NCBI RefSeq assembly: GCF_004522235.1 | Contig: NZ_SDLT01000003.1 | Coordinates: 310,001 to 374,000 of the forward strand | Length of the DNA: 64,000 nucleotides | Source of the DNA: Amycolatopsis nivea | Lineage (GTDB): Bacteria > Actinomycetota > Actinomycetes > Mycobacteriales > Pseudonocardiaceae | Direction of reading: 5' to 3' | Shown here: positions 25,126 through 33,968 of the stretch, piece by piece | How the letters are laid out: every line of letters begins with the position of its first letter | Numbering within the stretch: the first letter of the stretch is position 1 | Position numbers and translations under genes: made by a program | The notes under the pieces: generated by a model | What the model was told of the DNA's origin: nothing | Databases searched by the model: none | The model's input: the letters and a program-made list of their open reading frames with translations, nothing else

Positions 25126-26181
25126 ATGAGCACTGCGGATCACGAGACCGACGTCGTGGTGATCGGGGCCGGGCAGGCCGGACTGTCGGCGGCGTATCAC
25201 CTGCGCCGGGCCGGGTTCGCCAACGAACGCGGGTTCGTCGTGCTCGACCACGGCAAACGCGCGGGCGGGGCGTGGCAGTACCGGTGGCCGTCGCTGGTGG
25301 TCGGGAAGGTGCACGGGATCCACGACCTGCCGGGGATGGCGTTCGGGACCCCGGATCCGGCGCGCCCGGCGAGCGAGGCCGTGTCCGAGTACTTCGGGCG
25401 CTTCGAGAAGACGTATGACCTGCCGGTGCACCGCCCGGTCGACGTGACCGCGGTGCGGCGTGCGGGGGAGCGGCTGGTGGTCGAATCGCCGGCGGAGACG
25501 TGGGCGGCCCGTGCGGTGATCAGCGCGACCGGGACGTGGGATCGGCCGTTCTGGCCGCGTTATCCCGGCACCTTCGCCGGACGGCAGCTGCACACGGCGG
25601 ATTACCGCGGCGCGGAGGAATTTCGCGGCCAGCGCGTGGTGGTCGTGGGCGGCGGGACGTCGGCGGTGCAGTTGCTGATGGAGATCGGTCCGGTCGCCCG
25701 TTCGACGGTGTGGGTGACGCGGCGTCCGCCGGTGTGGCGCGAGGAGGAGTTCAGCGAGGACTGGGGACGGATGGCGGTGGCGAAGGTCGACCAGCGGGTG
25801 CGGGCCGGGCTGCCGCCGGAGAGCGTCGTGAGCGTGACGGACCTGCCGGTGACGCCGCAGGTGCTCGCGGGCCGGGCGGCGGGATACCTGGACCGGCGGC
25901 CGATGTTCTCGCGCTTGGTCGCCGACGGCGTCGTCTGGGAGGACGGCAGTTTCGAGCCCGCGGACATGATCCTGTGGGCGACCGGGTTCCGGGCTTCGAT
26001 AGACCACCTGGCTCCGCTGCATCTGCGGACTCCCGGCGGAGGGATCCGGATGGACGGGACTCGCGTGGTCGCGGAACCGCGGCTGCATCTGGTCGGGTAC
26101 GGACCCTCGGCCAGCACGGTGGGGGCGAACCGGGCCGGACGCGCCGCGGTGCAGGAGGTGCGGCGGCTGCTCCAGCACTGA
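25126..26181 (+). CDS. FAD-dependent NAD(P)-binding monooxygenase (CzcO-like)
   Basis: A 351-residue flavoprotein. FAD-binding VIGAGQAGLSAAYHLRR at residues 12-28 and a second dinucleotide motif VVVGGGTSAVQLLMEIG near 170-186 show the two Rossmann folds of class B flavin monooxygenases and related CzcO-type proteins. The fingerprint FxGxxxHxxxW is only loosely matched (FAGRQLHTADY), so Baeyer-Villiger activity is not certain. Starts 38 bp after the diguanylate cyclase stop and is followed by a palindromic element. Confidence 0.78.
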   Translation: MSTADHETDVVVIGAGQAGLSAAYHLRRAGFANERGFVVLDHGKRAGGAWQYRWPSLVVGKVHGIHDLPGMAFGTPDPARPASEAVSEYFGRFEKTYDLPVHRPVDVTAVRRAGERLVVESPAETWAARAVISATGTWDRPFWPRYPGTFAGRQLHTADYRGAEEFRGQRVVVVGGGTSAVQLLMEIGPVARSTVWVTRRPPVWREEEFSEDWGRMAVAKVDQRVRAGLPPESVVSVTDLPVTPQVLAGRAAGYLDRRPMFSRLVADGVVWEDGSFEPADMILWATGFRASIDHLAPLHLRTPGGGIRMDGTRVVAEPRLHLVGYGPSASTVGANRAGRAAVQEVRRLLQH

Positions 26182-26187
26182 CGGTCC

Positions 26188-26234
26188 GTGAAGGGCTCAT
26201 TGAGGGAATCTGAGTCCCTGAAGGAGTCCTTCAC
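26188..26234. repeat. interspersed palindromic element, copy B (possible terminator)
   Basis: Inverted repeat with 20-bp arms, 17 of 20 paired, loop ATCTGAG. Starts GTGAAGGGCTCATTG and ends GGAGTCCTTCAC; the outer 5' flank is GGTCC. It lies seven bases after the stop of the monooxygenase gene. Its left arm is like copy D and its right arm like copy A, as if the two halves had different histories. Confidence 0.8.
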
Positions 26235-26344
26235 GGCACTTCACCGGACGGGAGCGGGACGTTCCGCTGATCGGGCGGTCTTGATCGTTTCACGTCCGTT
26301 CCGGGCTTGTCGGGGGAAACCGGGCCCGCTACTCTGCCGTTTTA

Positions 26345-26363
26345 GTTAGGAAACTTTCTTAAC
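26345..26363. promoter_or_regulatory. palindromic operator upstream of the secreted phosphoesterase
   Basis: GTTAGGAAA-C-TTTCTTAAC, nine-base arms with one mismatch, 66 bp before the start codon. Near-identical GTTAGGAAAC/TTTCCTAAC palindromes precede many secreted carbohydrate-active or discoidin-domain proteins of actinomycetes in my recollection; the regulator is not certain. It would overlap or lie close to the promoter. Confidence 0.5.
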
Positions 26364-26428
26364 GCAACGAGACGCCGCAGAACCGTAACGCCGCCGCCCT
26401 GTTCCCGTCCGGCCCGAAGGAGTGCGAC

Positions 26429-28072
26429 GTGTCCTCGTCCCGTGTCCGAAGTTTCGCCCGGTTCGCCTTGCCGGCGGCCGCGGTGGTGCTGTTGCCAGCC
26501 GCGGTGTCGCCCGCGCGCGACGCCAGTGCCGCTGCCGCCGATGTGCTGCTGTCCCAAGGAAAACCCGTCAGCACGTCCACGCTCGAGACGTCCACGTTGA
26601 GCGGCGAGAACGCCGTCGACGGGAATCTCAAGACCCGCTGGGCCAGTGCGGTCAGCGCCGACGCGCAGTGGCTGCGCGTCGATCTCGGCCAGGCCGCCAC
26701 GATCCACCGGGTCAAGCTGAACTGGGAAGCGGCGTACGCCAAGAAGTACCGCATCGAGATCTCCGACGACGGCGAGAACTTCAAGTCGATCGCGACGATC
26801 ACCAGCGGCGACGGCGGTACCGACGACCTCACCGGGTTGTCCGGGCACGGCCGCTTCCTGCGCTTCGTCGGCACCGAGCGCGCCACGAAGTACGGCTACT
26901 CCCTGTGGGAACTTCAGGCGTACGGCACCCCGGACTCGTCCGGCGACACGCAGGCACCCACCGCTCCGTCGAACCTCGCCGCGGGCGAGATCGGCTCGAA
27001 CAGCGTCGGGCTGACCTGGGCCGCTGCGACGGACAACGTCGGCGTCAGCGGGTACGAAGTGCTGCGGGACGGCAAGTCCGTCGCTACCAGCACGAGCACG
27101 TCCTACACCGACAACGGCCTTTCGCCGGACACCGACTACACCTACACCGTCCGCGCCAAGGACGCCGCTGGCAACGCGTCGCCGGCCAGCACCGCGGTCA
27201 AGGTGCACACCAAGCCGGGGACTGCGGGCAACACGTTCGTCCTCGCCGCGGCCGGCGACATCGCCGAACAGTGCACCGCCAGCAGCTCCAGCTGCATCCA
27301 CCCGAAGACCGCGAAGCTCGTCCAGTCGATGAACCCCGCCGCGGTGATCACCATGGGCGACAACCAGTACGACGCCGAGGACACCGGTCTGACGCTGCAG
27401 AACTTCAAGGACTACTACGACAAGACCTGGGGCAAGTTCAAGAGCATCACGCACCCGATCCCGGGCAACCACGAGACCTACGACGACAACAAGCCGTTCG
27501 AGGCCTACGAGCAGTACTTCGGCAAGATCGCCACGCCGAACGGGAAGCGGTACTACAGCTGGGAAATGGGCAACTGGCACTTCATCGCCCTCGACTCCAA
27601 CGGCTTCGTCGACGACAAGGACGGCGGCGAGCTCAAGGACACCGACCAGATGAACTGGATCAAGCAGGATCTGGCGAAGAACACCAAGGGCTGCGTCGCG
27701 GCGTACTACCACCACCCGCGGTGGAGCTCGGGCGACCACGGCGACCAGCGCGGTTCCAAGCAGCTGTGGGACCTGTTCGCGCAGAACAAGGTCGACCTGA
27801 TCCTCAACGGCCACGACCACCACTACGAGCGGTTCGTGCCGCAGGACGCGAGCGGCAAGGCGAACCCGGCCGGTCCGGTCGAGATCATCGGCGGCATGGG
27901 CGGGGCGAACCCGTACCCGGTCCACTCCGCGCACCCGACCACGGCGAAGCTGCTGAAGGACACCTTCGGCGTGCTGAAGCTGACGATGACCGACAACACC
28001 TTCTCCGAGCAGCTGATCGGTCTCGACGGCAAGGTCCAGGACAGCAGCCCGACCTACACCTGCCACAACTAG
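26429..28072 (+). CDS. secreted metallophosphoesterase with discoidin and fibronectin III domains
   Basis: A 547-residue exported enzyme. Residues 1-36 form a signal peptide (Arg-rich start, hydrophobic core, AxA site). Residues ~38-165 are an F5/8 type C (discoidin) carbohydrate-binding domain, ~172-262 a fibronectin III domain, and ~268-535 a calcineurin-like phosphoesterase with GDIAEQC, GDNQYDAED, GNHET, HHPRW and GHDHHYER metal motifs. It probably releases phosphate from an extracellular phosphoester or acts on cell-wall material; substrate unknown. GTG start six bases after GAAGGAG. A TTTCTTAAC palindrome lies upstream. Confidence 0.88.
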   Translation: MSSSRVRSFARFALPAAAVVLLPAAVSPARDASAAAADVLLSQGKPVSTSTLETSTLSGENAVDGNLKTRWASAVSADAQWLRVDLGQAATIHRVKLNWEAAYAKKYRIEISDDGENFKSIATITSGDGGTDDLTGLSGHGRFLRFVGTERATKYGYSLWELQAYGTPDSSGDTQAPTAPSNLAAGEIGSNSVGLTWAAATDNVGVSGYEVLRDGKSVATSTSTSYTDNGLSPDTDYTYTVRAKDAAGNASPASTAVKVHTKPGTAGNTFVLAAAGDIAEQCTASSSSCIHPKTAKLVQSMNPAAVITMGDNQYDAEDTGLTLQNFKDYYDKTWGKFKSITHPIPGNHETYDDNKPFEAYEQYFGKIATPNGKRYYSWEMGNWHFIALDSNGFVDDKDGGELKDTDQMNWIKQDLAKNTKGCVAAYYHHPRWSSGDHGDQRGSKQLWDLFAQNKVDLILNGHDHHYERFVPQDASGKANPAGPVEIIGGMGGANPYPVHSAHPTTAKLLKDTFGVLKLTMTDNTFSEQLIGLDGKVQDSSPTYTCHN

Positions 28073-28081
28073 GGGCCGGTC

Positions 28082-29317
28082 ATGTACATCGCGACAAGCC
28101 GTAGTTCGGACGTCGCGGCGGGCACCGACCGGAAGGCCGGCCTGCGCCGGGTGTCGGCGAACGTCGTCGCACTCGGCGCGGTCAGCCTGGTCACCGACAT
28201 CTCCTCGGAGATGGTGACCGCGGTGCTCCCGCTGTATCTGGTGCTCGGCCTCGGGCTGAACCCGCTGCAGTTCGGCCTGCTCGACGGGCTTTACGCGGGA
28301 GCCACCGCCGTGGTCCGCGTGCTCGGCGGGCATCTGGCCGACCGGTGGCGGCGGCTCAAGGCGGTCGCCGGGTTCGGCTACGGCTTGTCCGCGGTGTGCA
28401 AGCTCGGCCTGGTCGCGGCCGGTTCGTCGGTCGCGGCGATCGGCGTGGTGCTCGCCGCCGACCGCACCGGCAAGGGGCTGCGCACGGCCCCGCGCGACGC
28501 GTTGATCTCGCTCAGCAGCGAGCCCGACACGCTCGGCCGGTCGTTCGGCGTGCACCGCGCGATGGACACCGTCGGCGCGTTCCTCGGCCCGCTCGTCGCG
28601 ATGGCCGTCCTGGCGCTGAGCCTCGGCAGCTACACGTCGGTGTTCTTCACCAGTTTCTGCATCGCGGGGATCGCGGTCATGCTGCTGGTGCTGTTCGTCC
28701 GCGATCACAAGCAGGAAATCGCCGACCGGGCCGCGGTGTCCGTGCGGGCGGCGTTCGGGTTGTTGCGAGAGCGGGGTTTCCGCCGCGTCGCGATCTGGGC
28801 GGCGCTGCTGGGGTTCGTGACGCTCGGCGATTCCTTTGTGTACCTGGTGCTTCAGCGGCGCTGGGACGTCGCGGCGACGTTCTTCCCGTTGCTGCCGCTC
28901 GGCACCGCCGGGGTGTACCTGGTGCTGGCGGTCCCGCTGGGCAAGCTGGCCGACCGGATCGGGCGCTGGCCGGTGTTCCTCGGCGGGCACGTCGCGCTCG
29001 TCGCCGCGTTGATCGCGTTGTGCGGGCCGGTTTCCGGGTTCTGGCTCGCGGCTCTCGCGTTGGGCCTGCACGGCGTGTTCTACGCGGCCACCGACGGGGT
29101 GCTCATGGCCGCGGCCGGACCGTTGGTTCCCGCTGACCTCCGGGCGACCGGGCTCGCGGTGGTCCAAACTGGACAGGCCGCCGCACGGATGCTTTCGTCG
29201 GTCCTCTTCGGACTCGCCTGGACGTTGTGGGATCTGCAGCCCGCAGTTCTCGTGGCGGCCGGAGCTCTCGCTGTCGTGGCGCTCGGCGCCGCTTTCGCAA
29301 GGCCGGTGCGCAAATGA
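28082..29317 (+). CDS. MFS transporter
   Basis: A 411-residue protein with about 12 predicted membrane helices. The loop between helices 2 and 3 has GGHLADRWRRLKAV, the MFS motif A, repeated in weaker form as GKLADRIGRWPVF in the second half. The N-terminal MVTAVLPLYLVLGLGL resembles drug or small-metabolite exporters. It starts nine bases after the phosphoesterase gene and overlaps the next gene by four bases, so the three may form one unit. Substrate unknown. Confidence 0.85.
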   Translation: MYIATSRSSDVAAGTDRKAGLRRVSANVVALGAVSLVTDISSEMVTAVLPLYLVLGLGLNPLQFGLLDGLYAGATAVVRVLGGHLADRWRRLKAVAGFGYGLSAVCKLGLVAAGSSVAAIGVVLAADRTGKGLRTAPRDALISLSSEPDTLGRSFGVHRAMDTVGAFLGPLVAMAVLALSLGSYTSVFFTSFCIAGIAVMLLVLFVRDHKQEIADRAAVSVRAAFGLLRERGFRRVAIWAALLGFVTLGDSFVYLVLQRRWDVAATFFPLLPLGTAGVYLVLAVPLGKLADRIGRWPVFLGGHVALVAALIALCGPVSGFWLAALALGLHGVFYAATDGVLMAAAGPLVPADLRATGLAVVQTGQAAARMLSSVLFGLAWTLWDLQPAVLVAAGALAVVALGAAFARPVRK

Positions 29318-30258
29318 AAAAGGTTCTTCTCGCCGTTGTCGGAACTGTGGTGCTCGCGGCTGCCGCGGTGGTTTACACCGTTGCCGCGCGGCCCAGTCCG
29401 GCTGAGCCCGCGAAGGTGGAGCACCTTTCGCTCGCGCCGGGGCAGTTGTTCTTTCGCAGCACTAAAACGGGCAACGTCGGCGTTGTTCCGCTCGCGAATC
29501 CTGGTGCCACGCCGAAGTTCAGCGATCTGAAGTGCGACCGGTTCGCCGTGTCCGCGTCGACGGGGATGTGCCTTGCCGTGCGACCCGGCACCTTGCCCGC
29601 GGTCAGCGATTTCAGCATCCTCGACCGGAATTTCGCCACTACGCACAAGGATTACCTGCCGGGTACCCCGAGCCGCGCGCGCGTCTCGCCGGACGGCAAG
29701 CGGGTGTACTGGACGGTGTTCGTCACCGGCGATTCCTATGCCGCCACCGGGTTTTCGACGCGCGCCGGGATTTACCAGCTGGACAACGGCGAACTGGAGA
29801 AGACGATCGAGGAGTTGCCGGTCCTGGTCGACGGGAAGCGGTACTTCTCCTCGGACGTCAACTACTGGGGCATCACGTTCAGCAAGGACGGCAAGCGGTT
29901 CTACTCGACACTGGGCACCAAGGGCAAGACGTATCTGATCGAAGGTGACTACGACACCTACCGCGGTAAAGCGCTGCGGGAAAACGTGGAATGTCCGTCG
30001 CTGTCGCCGGACGAGACGCGGATCGCGTTCAAGAAGAAGGTCGGCGAGGGCGTCTGGCGGTTGTCCGTGCTCGACCTCAAGACGATGCGGGAGACCGCGC
30101 TCGCCGAAACCCGCAGCGTCGACGACCAGGCGCTCTGGCAGGACGACCACACAATCCTCTACGGACTGGACAACGCCGTGTGGTCGGTGCCCGCGGACGG
30201 GACCGGAGCCCCGCGCAAGCTGGTCTCTGACGCCGCGTCGCCGGCCGTCACCCACTGA
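29314..30258 (+). CDS. membrane-anchored beta-propeller-like protein (TolB/WD40-like)
   Basis: A 314-residue protein with an N-terminal signal anchor (MKKVLLAVVGTVVLAAAAVV) and an extracytoplasmic domain of repeated motifs resembling TolB/PD40 blades, such as ARVSPDGKRVYWTVF, ITFSKDGKRFYS and SLSPDETRIAFKK. Such domains usually bind proteins or ligands outside the membrane. ATG overlaps the MFS stop (ATGA), which suggests a partner role with the transporter or with the secreted phosphoesterase. No enzymatic motif seen. Confidence 0.75.
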   Translation: MKKVLLAVVGTVVLAAAAVVYTVAARPSPAEPAKVEHLSLAPGQLFFRSTKTGNVGVVPLANPGATPKFSDLKCDRFAVSASTGMCLAVRPGTLPAVSDFSILDRNFATTHKDYLPGTPSRARVSPDGKRVYWTVFVTGDSYAATGFSTRAGIYQLDNGELEKTIEELPVLVDGKRYFSSDVNYWGITFSKDGKRFYSTLGTKGKTYLIEGDYDTYRGKALRENVECPSLSPDETRIAFKKKVGEGVWRLSVLDLKTMRETALAETRSVDDQALWQDDHTILYGLDNAVWSVPADGTGAPRKLVSDAASPAVTH

Positions 30259-30264
30259 TTCGAC

Positions 30265-30322
30265 ATCTCTTTACGTCGTATAGTACCCTCGCGTCCGGCG
30301 ATACTTTACGACGTAAAGAGAT
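30265..30322. promoter_or_regulatory. large inverted-repeat operator at the start of the alpha/beta hydrolase gene
   Basis: Two 21-bp arms, 30265-30285 and 30302-30322, are inverted copies with one mismatch. Each contains its own palindrome TTTACG-N-CGTAAA (30305-30317 exact; 30270-30282 one change). The second arm ends four bases before the ATG at 30326 and covers the ribosome-binding site, so a protein bound here would block both transcription and translation start. As RNA the arms could also form a hairpin. Confidence 0.75.
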
Positions 30323-30325
30323 GAG

Positions 30326-31144
30326 ATGGCTGAAGCTACTCTGCACGACGGAACGCGGATCGAAGCGCAGGTGCACGGGGACGGGCCGGTGCTGCTGCTT
30401 CCGGTCGACCCCCGGCCGGCCGAAGGACCGGAGGCCGAGGCGGCCCGGCAGTGGGGCGCCGATCCGGAGCTGGGCCGTTCGCTGATCGAGGGATTCGCCG
30501 GGTTCCGGGTGGTGGCCTTCGACTACCAGGGCCACCGGATGGCGCATCCGGCTGAGCTGACGCCGGACGCGATCGCGGCGGACTTCCTCGCCGTGGCAGA
30601 TGCGGTCGGGGCGGCGCGGTTCTCCTATTACGGGTACTCGTGGCTGGCGCTTTCCGGGTTGCAGCTGGCCTTGCGGACGGATCGGCTGGACGCGCTGGTG
30701 ATGGGCGGGTATCCGCCGCTGGACGGGCCGTATGCGGCCATGCTCGCGGTGACGCGGGCGACGCACGAGATGGCGCTTGCTGGGCCTACTGCTGAAACCA
30801 AAGGCGAGCCGGGGGACTGGGATTCGGTGGACGTCACGTTGTCCACCGGGCAGACGAAGCAGTTCGTGACGCTTTATGAGGCATTGCGGTATTTCGACGA
30901 CCGGGCGGTCGAGCTGTCCTGCCCGCGGTTGTGCTTCGCCGGCTCGGAGGACCGGATCGGGTACAGCGAACGGTGGGGCGGGGTAACCGTCGACATCGCC
31001 GGGCCGCTGCTGCGCGAGCGCGCCGAACTGGAGGCGCGCGGGTGGACCGTCGAGGTGCTCGACGGTCTGGACCACATGAGCGCGATGCAGGCGGCCGCAG
31101 TGCTGCCGGTGGTGCGGCCGTGGCTGGAGAAAGCGGTCTCGTGA
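30326..31144 (+). CDS. alpha/beta-hydrolase fold protein
   Basis: A 272-residue alpha/beta-hydrolase. The nucleophile position is Ser105 in YYGYSWLAL, a non-standard elbow (G-Y-S-W-L instead of G-X-S-X-G). The strand before it (FRVVAFDYQGHRM) and a His in DGLDHMSAM near the C-terminus fit the fold. Substrate not predictable. The gene sits alone: the next gene is convergent, and a large operator covers its start, so it is probably tightly regulated. No regulator gene is adjacent. Confidence 0.72.
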   Translation: MAEATLHDGTRIEAQVHGDGPVLLLPVDPRPAEGPEAEAARQWGADPELGRSLIEGFAGFRVVAFDYQGHRMAHPAELTPDAIAADFLAVADAVGAARFSYYGYSWLALSGLQLALRTDRLDALVMGGYPPLDGPYAAMLAVTRATHEMALAGPTAETKGEPGDWDSVDVTLSTGQTKQFVTLYEALRYFDDRAVELSCPRLCFAGSEDRIGYSERWGGVTVDIAGPLLRERAELEARGWTVEVLDGLDHMSAMQAAAVLPVVRPWLEKAVS

Positions 31145-31145
31145 G

Positions 31146-31916
31146 CTATTGCCGCAGCTCGTGTTCCAGCGCCTCCAATTCCGCGCCGCCGGCCATCTGC
31201 CGCGTCAGCTCGGGCAGTTCGATCTCCGACTTCTCGTAAGACCCGAGCGCCGTGCCGCGTTTGAGCAGCAGGAAGCGGTCGGCTACCGGGTACGCGTGGT
31301 GCGGATTGTGCGTGATCAGGACGACGCCCAGGCCTCGGTCGCGGGCCTGGGCCACGTACTTCAGCACCACCCCGGCCTGCTTCACGCCCAACGCGGCCGT
31401 CGGCTCGTCCAGGATCAGCACCTTCGCGCCGAAGTGGATGGCGCGCGCGATCGCGACGCACTGCCGTTCGCCGCCGGACAGCGTGCCGACTGGCTGCTCG
31501 ACGTCGCGCAGGTCGATGCCGAGGTCGGCGAGGGCTTTCTTGGTCAGCTCGCGGCCTTTGCGCCGGTCCAGGGCGCGGAACGGGCCGAACCCGACGGTCG
31601 GTTCCGAGCCGAGGAAGAAATTGCGCCAGACACTCATCAACGGCACCACGGCGAGGTCCTGGTACACCGTGGCGATTCCGCGATCCAGTGCTTCCCGCGG
31701 CGAGGCGAACCGCACCGGCGCGCCTTCGACGAGGAGCTCGCCTTCGTCGTGCTGGTGCACCCCGGCGAGGATCTTGATCAAAGTGGACTTTCCCGCGCCG
31801 TTGTCGCCCAGCACGCAGGTGACCTCGCCCGCGTTGACCACAGTGGACACTTCGCGCAGCGCGACCACGGTGCCGTAACGCTTGCCGACGTCCTTGACTT
31901 CGAGGAGAGCGTTCAT
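31146..31916 (-). CDS. ABC transporter ATP-binding protein (sugar/polyol import)
   Basis: A 256-residue single ABC ATPase: Walker [10 protein letters not shown], signature LSGGERQ and Walker [13 protein letters not shown]. It is the half-size type found in FrcA-like sugar importers, in contrast to the doubled RbsA/XylG form. The ATG at 31916 overlaps the permease stop by four bases; the reading frame continues upstream inside the permease gene but is a shadow there. Energises the CUT2-type importer made with the following two genes. The stop lies one base after the convergent alpha/beta-hydrolase gene. Confidence 0.88.
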   Translation of the reverse strand: MNALLEVKDVGKRYGTVVALREVSTVVNAGEVTCVLGDNGAGKSTLIKILAGVHQHDEGELLVEGAPVRFASPREALDRGIATVYQDLAVVPLMSVWRNFFLGSEPTVGFGPFRALDRRKGRELTKKALADLGIDLRDVEQPVGTLSGGERQCVAIARAIHFGAKVLILDEPTAALGVKQAGVVLKYVAQARDRGLGVVLITHNPHHAYPVADRFLLLKRGTALGSYEKSEIELPELTRQMAGGAELEALEHELRQ

Positions 31917-32941
31917 CGCCGGACCCTTTCCGCGCGCCGCCGCAGAGCGTTGTTGACCAGGACCGCCGCCAGCAGCATGATCCCGAGGAACAGCATGAAC
32001 CAGTCGTTGTCCCAGCCGGCGAACACGATGCCCTGGCGTGCCATGCCGAAGATCAGCGCGCCGATCGCCGCGCCGACGGCCGAGCCGAACCCGCCGGTCA
32101 GCAGGCAGCCGCCGATCACCGCGGCGATGATGTACTGGAATTCCAGCCCGATGCCCTGATTCGCCTGGACGCTCGCGAACCGCAGGATGTTGATCGACCC
32201 GACCAGCCAGCCGGCCAGCGCGGTGCCCATGAACAGCAGGATTTTCGTGCGCACCACCGGAACGCCGACCGAGCGGGCGCTCGTGGCGGAACCGCCGACC
32301 GCGAAGATCCAGTTGCCGAAGCGCGTCCGGACCAGCAGCCACGCGGCCACCGCGATCGCGCCGAGCCACCAGACGATGGAGATCTGGAACGGGGTGCCGC
32401 CGACGTCCACAGTGGAGGCGAAGACGAAACCGGCGGACGCGTAGCCGTCGGTCGAGCGCATGCCGGAGACCTGCACGGTGCCGGTCACCAGCCGGGTGAC
32501 GCCGAGGTTCAACCCTTGCAGGGCAAGGAAAGTGCCGAGCGTGACGATGAAGCTCGGCAGGCCGGTTTTCATCACCAGCCAGCCGTTGAACGCGCCGACC
32601 GCCAGTGCGAAGACCAGTGAGACGAGCAGCGCGAGCCACACGTTCCAGCCCGCTTGGGTGGCGAGGATCGCGGTGACCAGCGAGGTGGACGCGGTCATCA
32701 CGCCCGCCGACAGGTCGAACTCGCCGCCGACCATCAGCAGCGACACCGCCACCGCCATGATGCCCAGCGTCGCAGCGTCGTCCAGCCAGGTCGCGGCTCC
32801 GCTCGCGCTGAAGAACTTGTCAGAGGCGAAGGTGAAGAACAGGAAGACCACGACCGCGCCGAGCAGCGCGCCGATCTCCGGGCGGATCACCAGCCGGTCG
32901 GTCAGCCGCGGCTTCTCCAGCCGTTCGTCGAGGGTCGTCAT
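31913..32941 (-). CDS. ABC transporter permease (CUT2 sugar/polyol family)
   Basis: A 342-residue membrane protein with about nine to ten predicted helices and the BPD_transp_2 signature, including [22 protein letters not shown] and the EAA-like [21 protein letters not shown] region. Forms the homodimeric channel of a ribose/inositol-type importer. ATG at 32941 overlaps the binding-protein stop (ATGA). Both flanking genes and the linked IolE-like enzyme suggest a cyclic polyol as cargo. Confidence 0.88.
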   Translation of the reverse strand: MTTLDERLEKPRLTDRLVIRPEIGALLGAVVVFLFFTFASDKFFSASGAATWLDDAATLGIMAVAVSLLMVGGEFDLSAGVMTASTSLVTAILATQAGWNVWLALLVSLVFALAVGAFNGWLVMKTGLPSFIVTLGTFLALQGLNLGVTRLVTGTVQVSGMRSTDGYASAGFVFASTVDVGGTPFQISIVWWLGAIAVAAWLLVRTRFGNWIFAVGGSATSARSVGVPVVRTKILLFMGTALAGWLVGSINILRFASVQANQGIGLEFQYIIAAVIGGCLLTGGFGSAVGAAIGALIFGMARQGIVFAGWDNDWFMLFLGIMLLAAVLVNNALRRRAERVRR

Positions 32942-33939
32942 CGGGTGCCCCTTTGCACGTACTGGCCGACCTTGTCCACTGTGGATTTGTCGACCAGGTC
33001 GGGTCCGGTGAGCACCGGTTTGCCGCCGCCGACGACGTTCGCGTTGTCCCGGTACAGCTTCAGGAACTGCACCGGGAGATAGCCCTGTTCGTACTGCTGC
33101 TGGTCGACCGCGAAGAGCACGTCGCCCGCCTTGATCGCGGCCACCACGTCGGAGTTGAGGTCGAACGTGGCGACCTGCGCCTTCGAGTTCACCGATTTGA
33201 TCGCGCTCACCGCACGGGCGGCGACCTGCGAGTTCAGTGTGAGGACCGCGTCGATCGAGGAATCGGTCTGGACCGCGCCGCGGATGCGGGACTCGGCGTC
33301 GGTCGGGTTGGAGATGTCCACCTGCAGCGTCTGCACGGTGCCGGCGAACCCGGTCTTCGCGCCGTCGCAGCGTTGCGCCTGCCCGACGTTCCCGGCCTCG
33401 TGGATCACGCACAACAGCTTGTGCTTGCCGAGTTCCTTGAACTTCTTCCCGGCTTCTTCACCCGCGATCGACTCGTTCTGCCCGACGTGGGTGAGCGCGC
33501 CGTACGCCGCGCTTTTGTCCTCGCCGGAGTTGATGGTGATCACCGGGATCCCCGCGCGCACCGCGGCCTCAATGGACGGACGCAGCGCCTCGGGGTTCGC
33601 CATCGACACCACGAGCCCGCCGGTTTGCTGCGCGACCGCGTTGTCGATCAGCTTCGCCTGCGCGCCCGGATCGCCGTCCGAGGTGTATTCCACTTGTACG
33701 CCAAGGTCTTTGCCCGCTTGTTCGGCGCCGTTCTTCACCACGTTCCAGAACGCGTCGCCCGCGGTGCCGTGCGTGATCACCGAGACCTTCAGCGGCCCGG
33801 ACGGTGTCGGCGCGGCGGCGGGCGCGGTCGTCTTCGGTTCGGCGGCCGGACCGGTGCACGCCGCCAGCAGCAAGCCCGCGGCCAGCAGGCCCGCCACCGC
33901 GCGGCCGGAGCGCCGTGCGCGCTCCCAGCGATGGGACAT
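32938..33939 (-). CDS. sugar/polyol-binding lipoprotein of the ABC importer
   Basis: A 333-residue periplasmic-binding protein of the type I (ribose/LacI-like) fold. Signal peptide with lipobox LLAAC, lipidated Cys28, followed by a Pro/Ala/Thr-rich linker. The mature part begins LKVSVITHGTAGDAFWNVVKNG, typical of the CUT2 binding proteins. It hands ligand to the permease. ATG at 33939 lies 29 bp after the IolE-like gene stop. The ligand is not shown by sequence; inositol-like compounds are the best guess from context. Confidence 0.88.
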   Translation of the reverse strand: MSHRWERARRSGRAVAGLLAAGLLLAACTGPAAEPKTTAPAAAPTPSGPLKVSVITHGTAGDAFWNVVKNGAEQAGKDLGVQVEYTSDGDPGAQAKLIDNAVAQQTGGLVVSMANPEALRPSIEAAVRAGIPVITINSGEDKSAAYGALTHVGQNESIAGEEAGKKFKELGKHKLLCVIHEAGNVGQAQRCDGAKTGFAGTVQTLQVDISNPTDAESRIRGAVQTDSSIDAVLTLNSQVAARAVSAIKSVNSKAQVATFDLNSDVVAAIKAGDVLFAVDQQQYEQGYLPVQFLKLYRDNANVVGGGKPVLTGPDLVDKSTVDKVGQYVQRGTR

Positions 33940-33968
33940 CGTTGTCTCTCCTCGCTTGTTTTCCGACG

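Noticed and set aside
26286-26300. parS-like GTTTCACGT sequence upstream of the phosphoesterase
   Set aside because: Only one half matches the parS palindrome; the second half is absent.
26342-29167. Very long open frame on the minus strand antisense to the phosphoesterase and MFS genes (also 19493-21883, 45993-48344, 53596-54927 on minus and 56921-60484 on plus)
   Set aside because: High-GC bias gives long antisense frames. The translations are Arg/His/Val/Asp-rich without domains, and the opposite strand has clear families.
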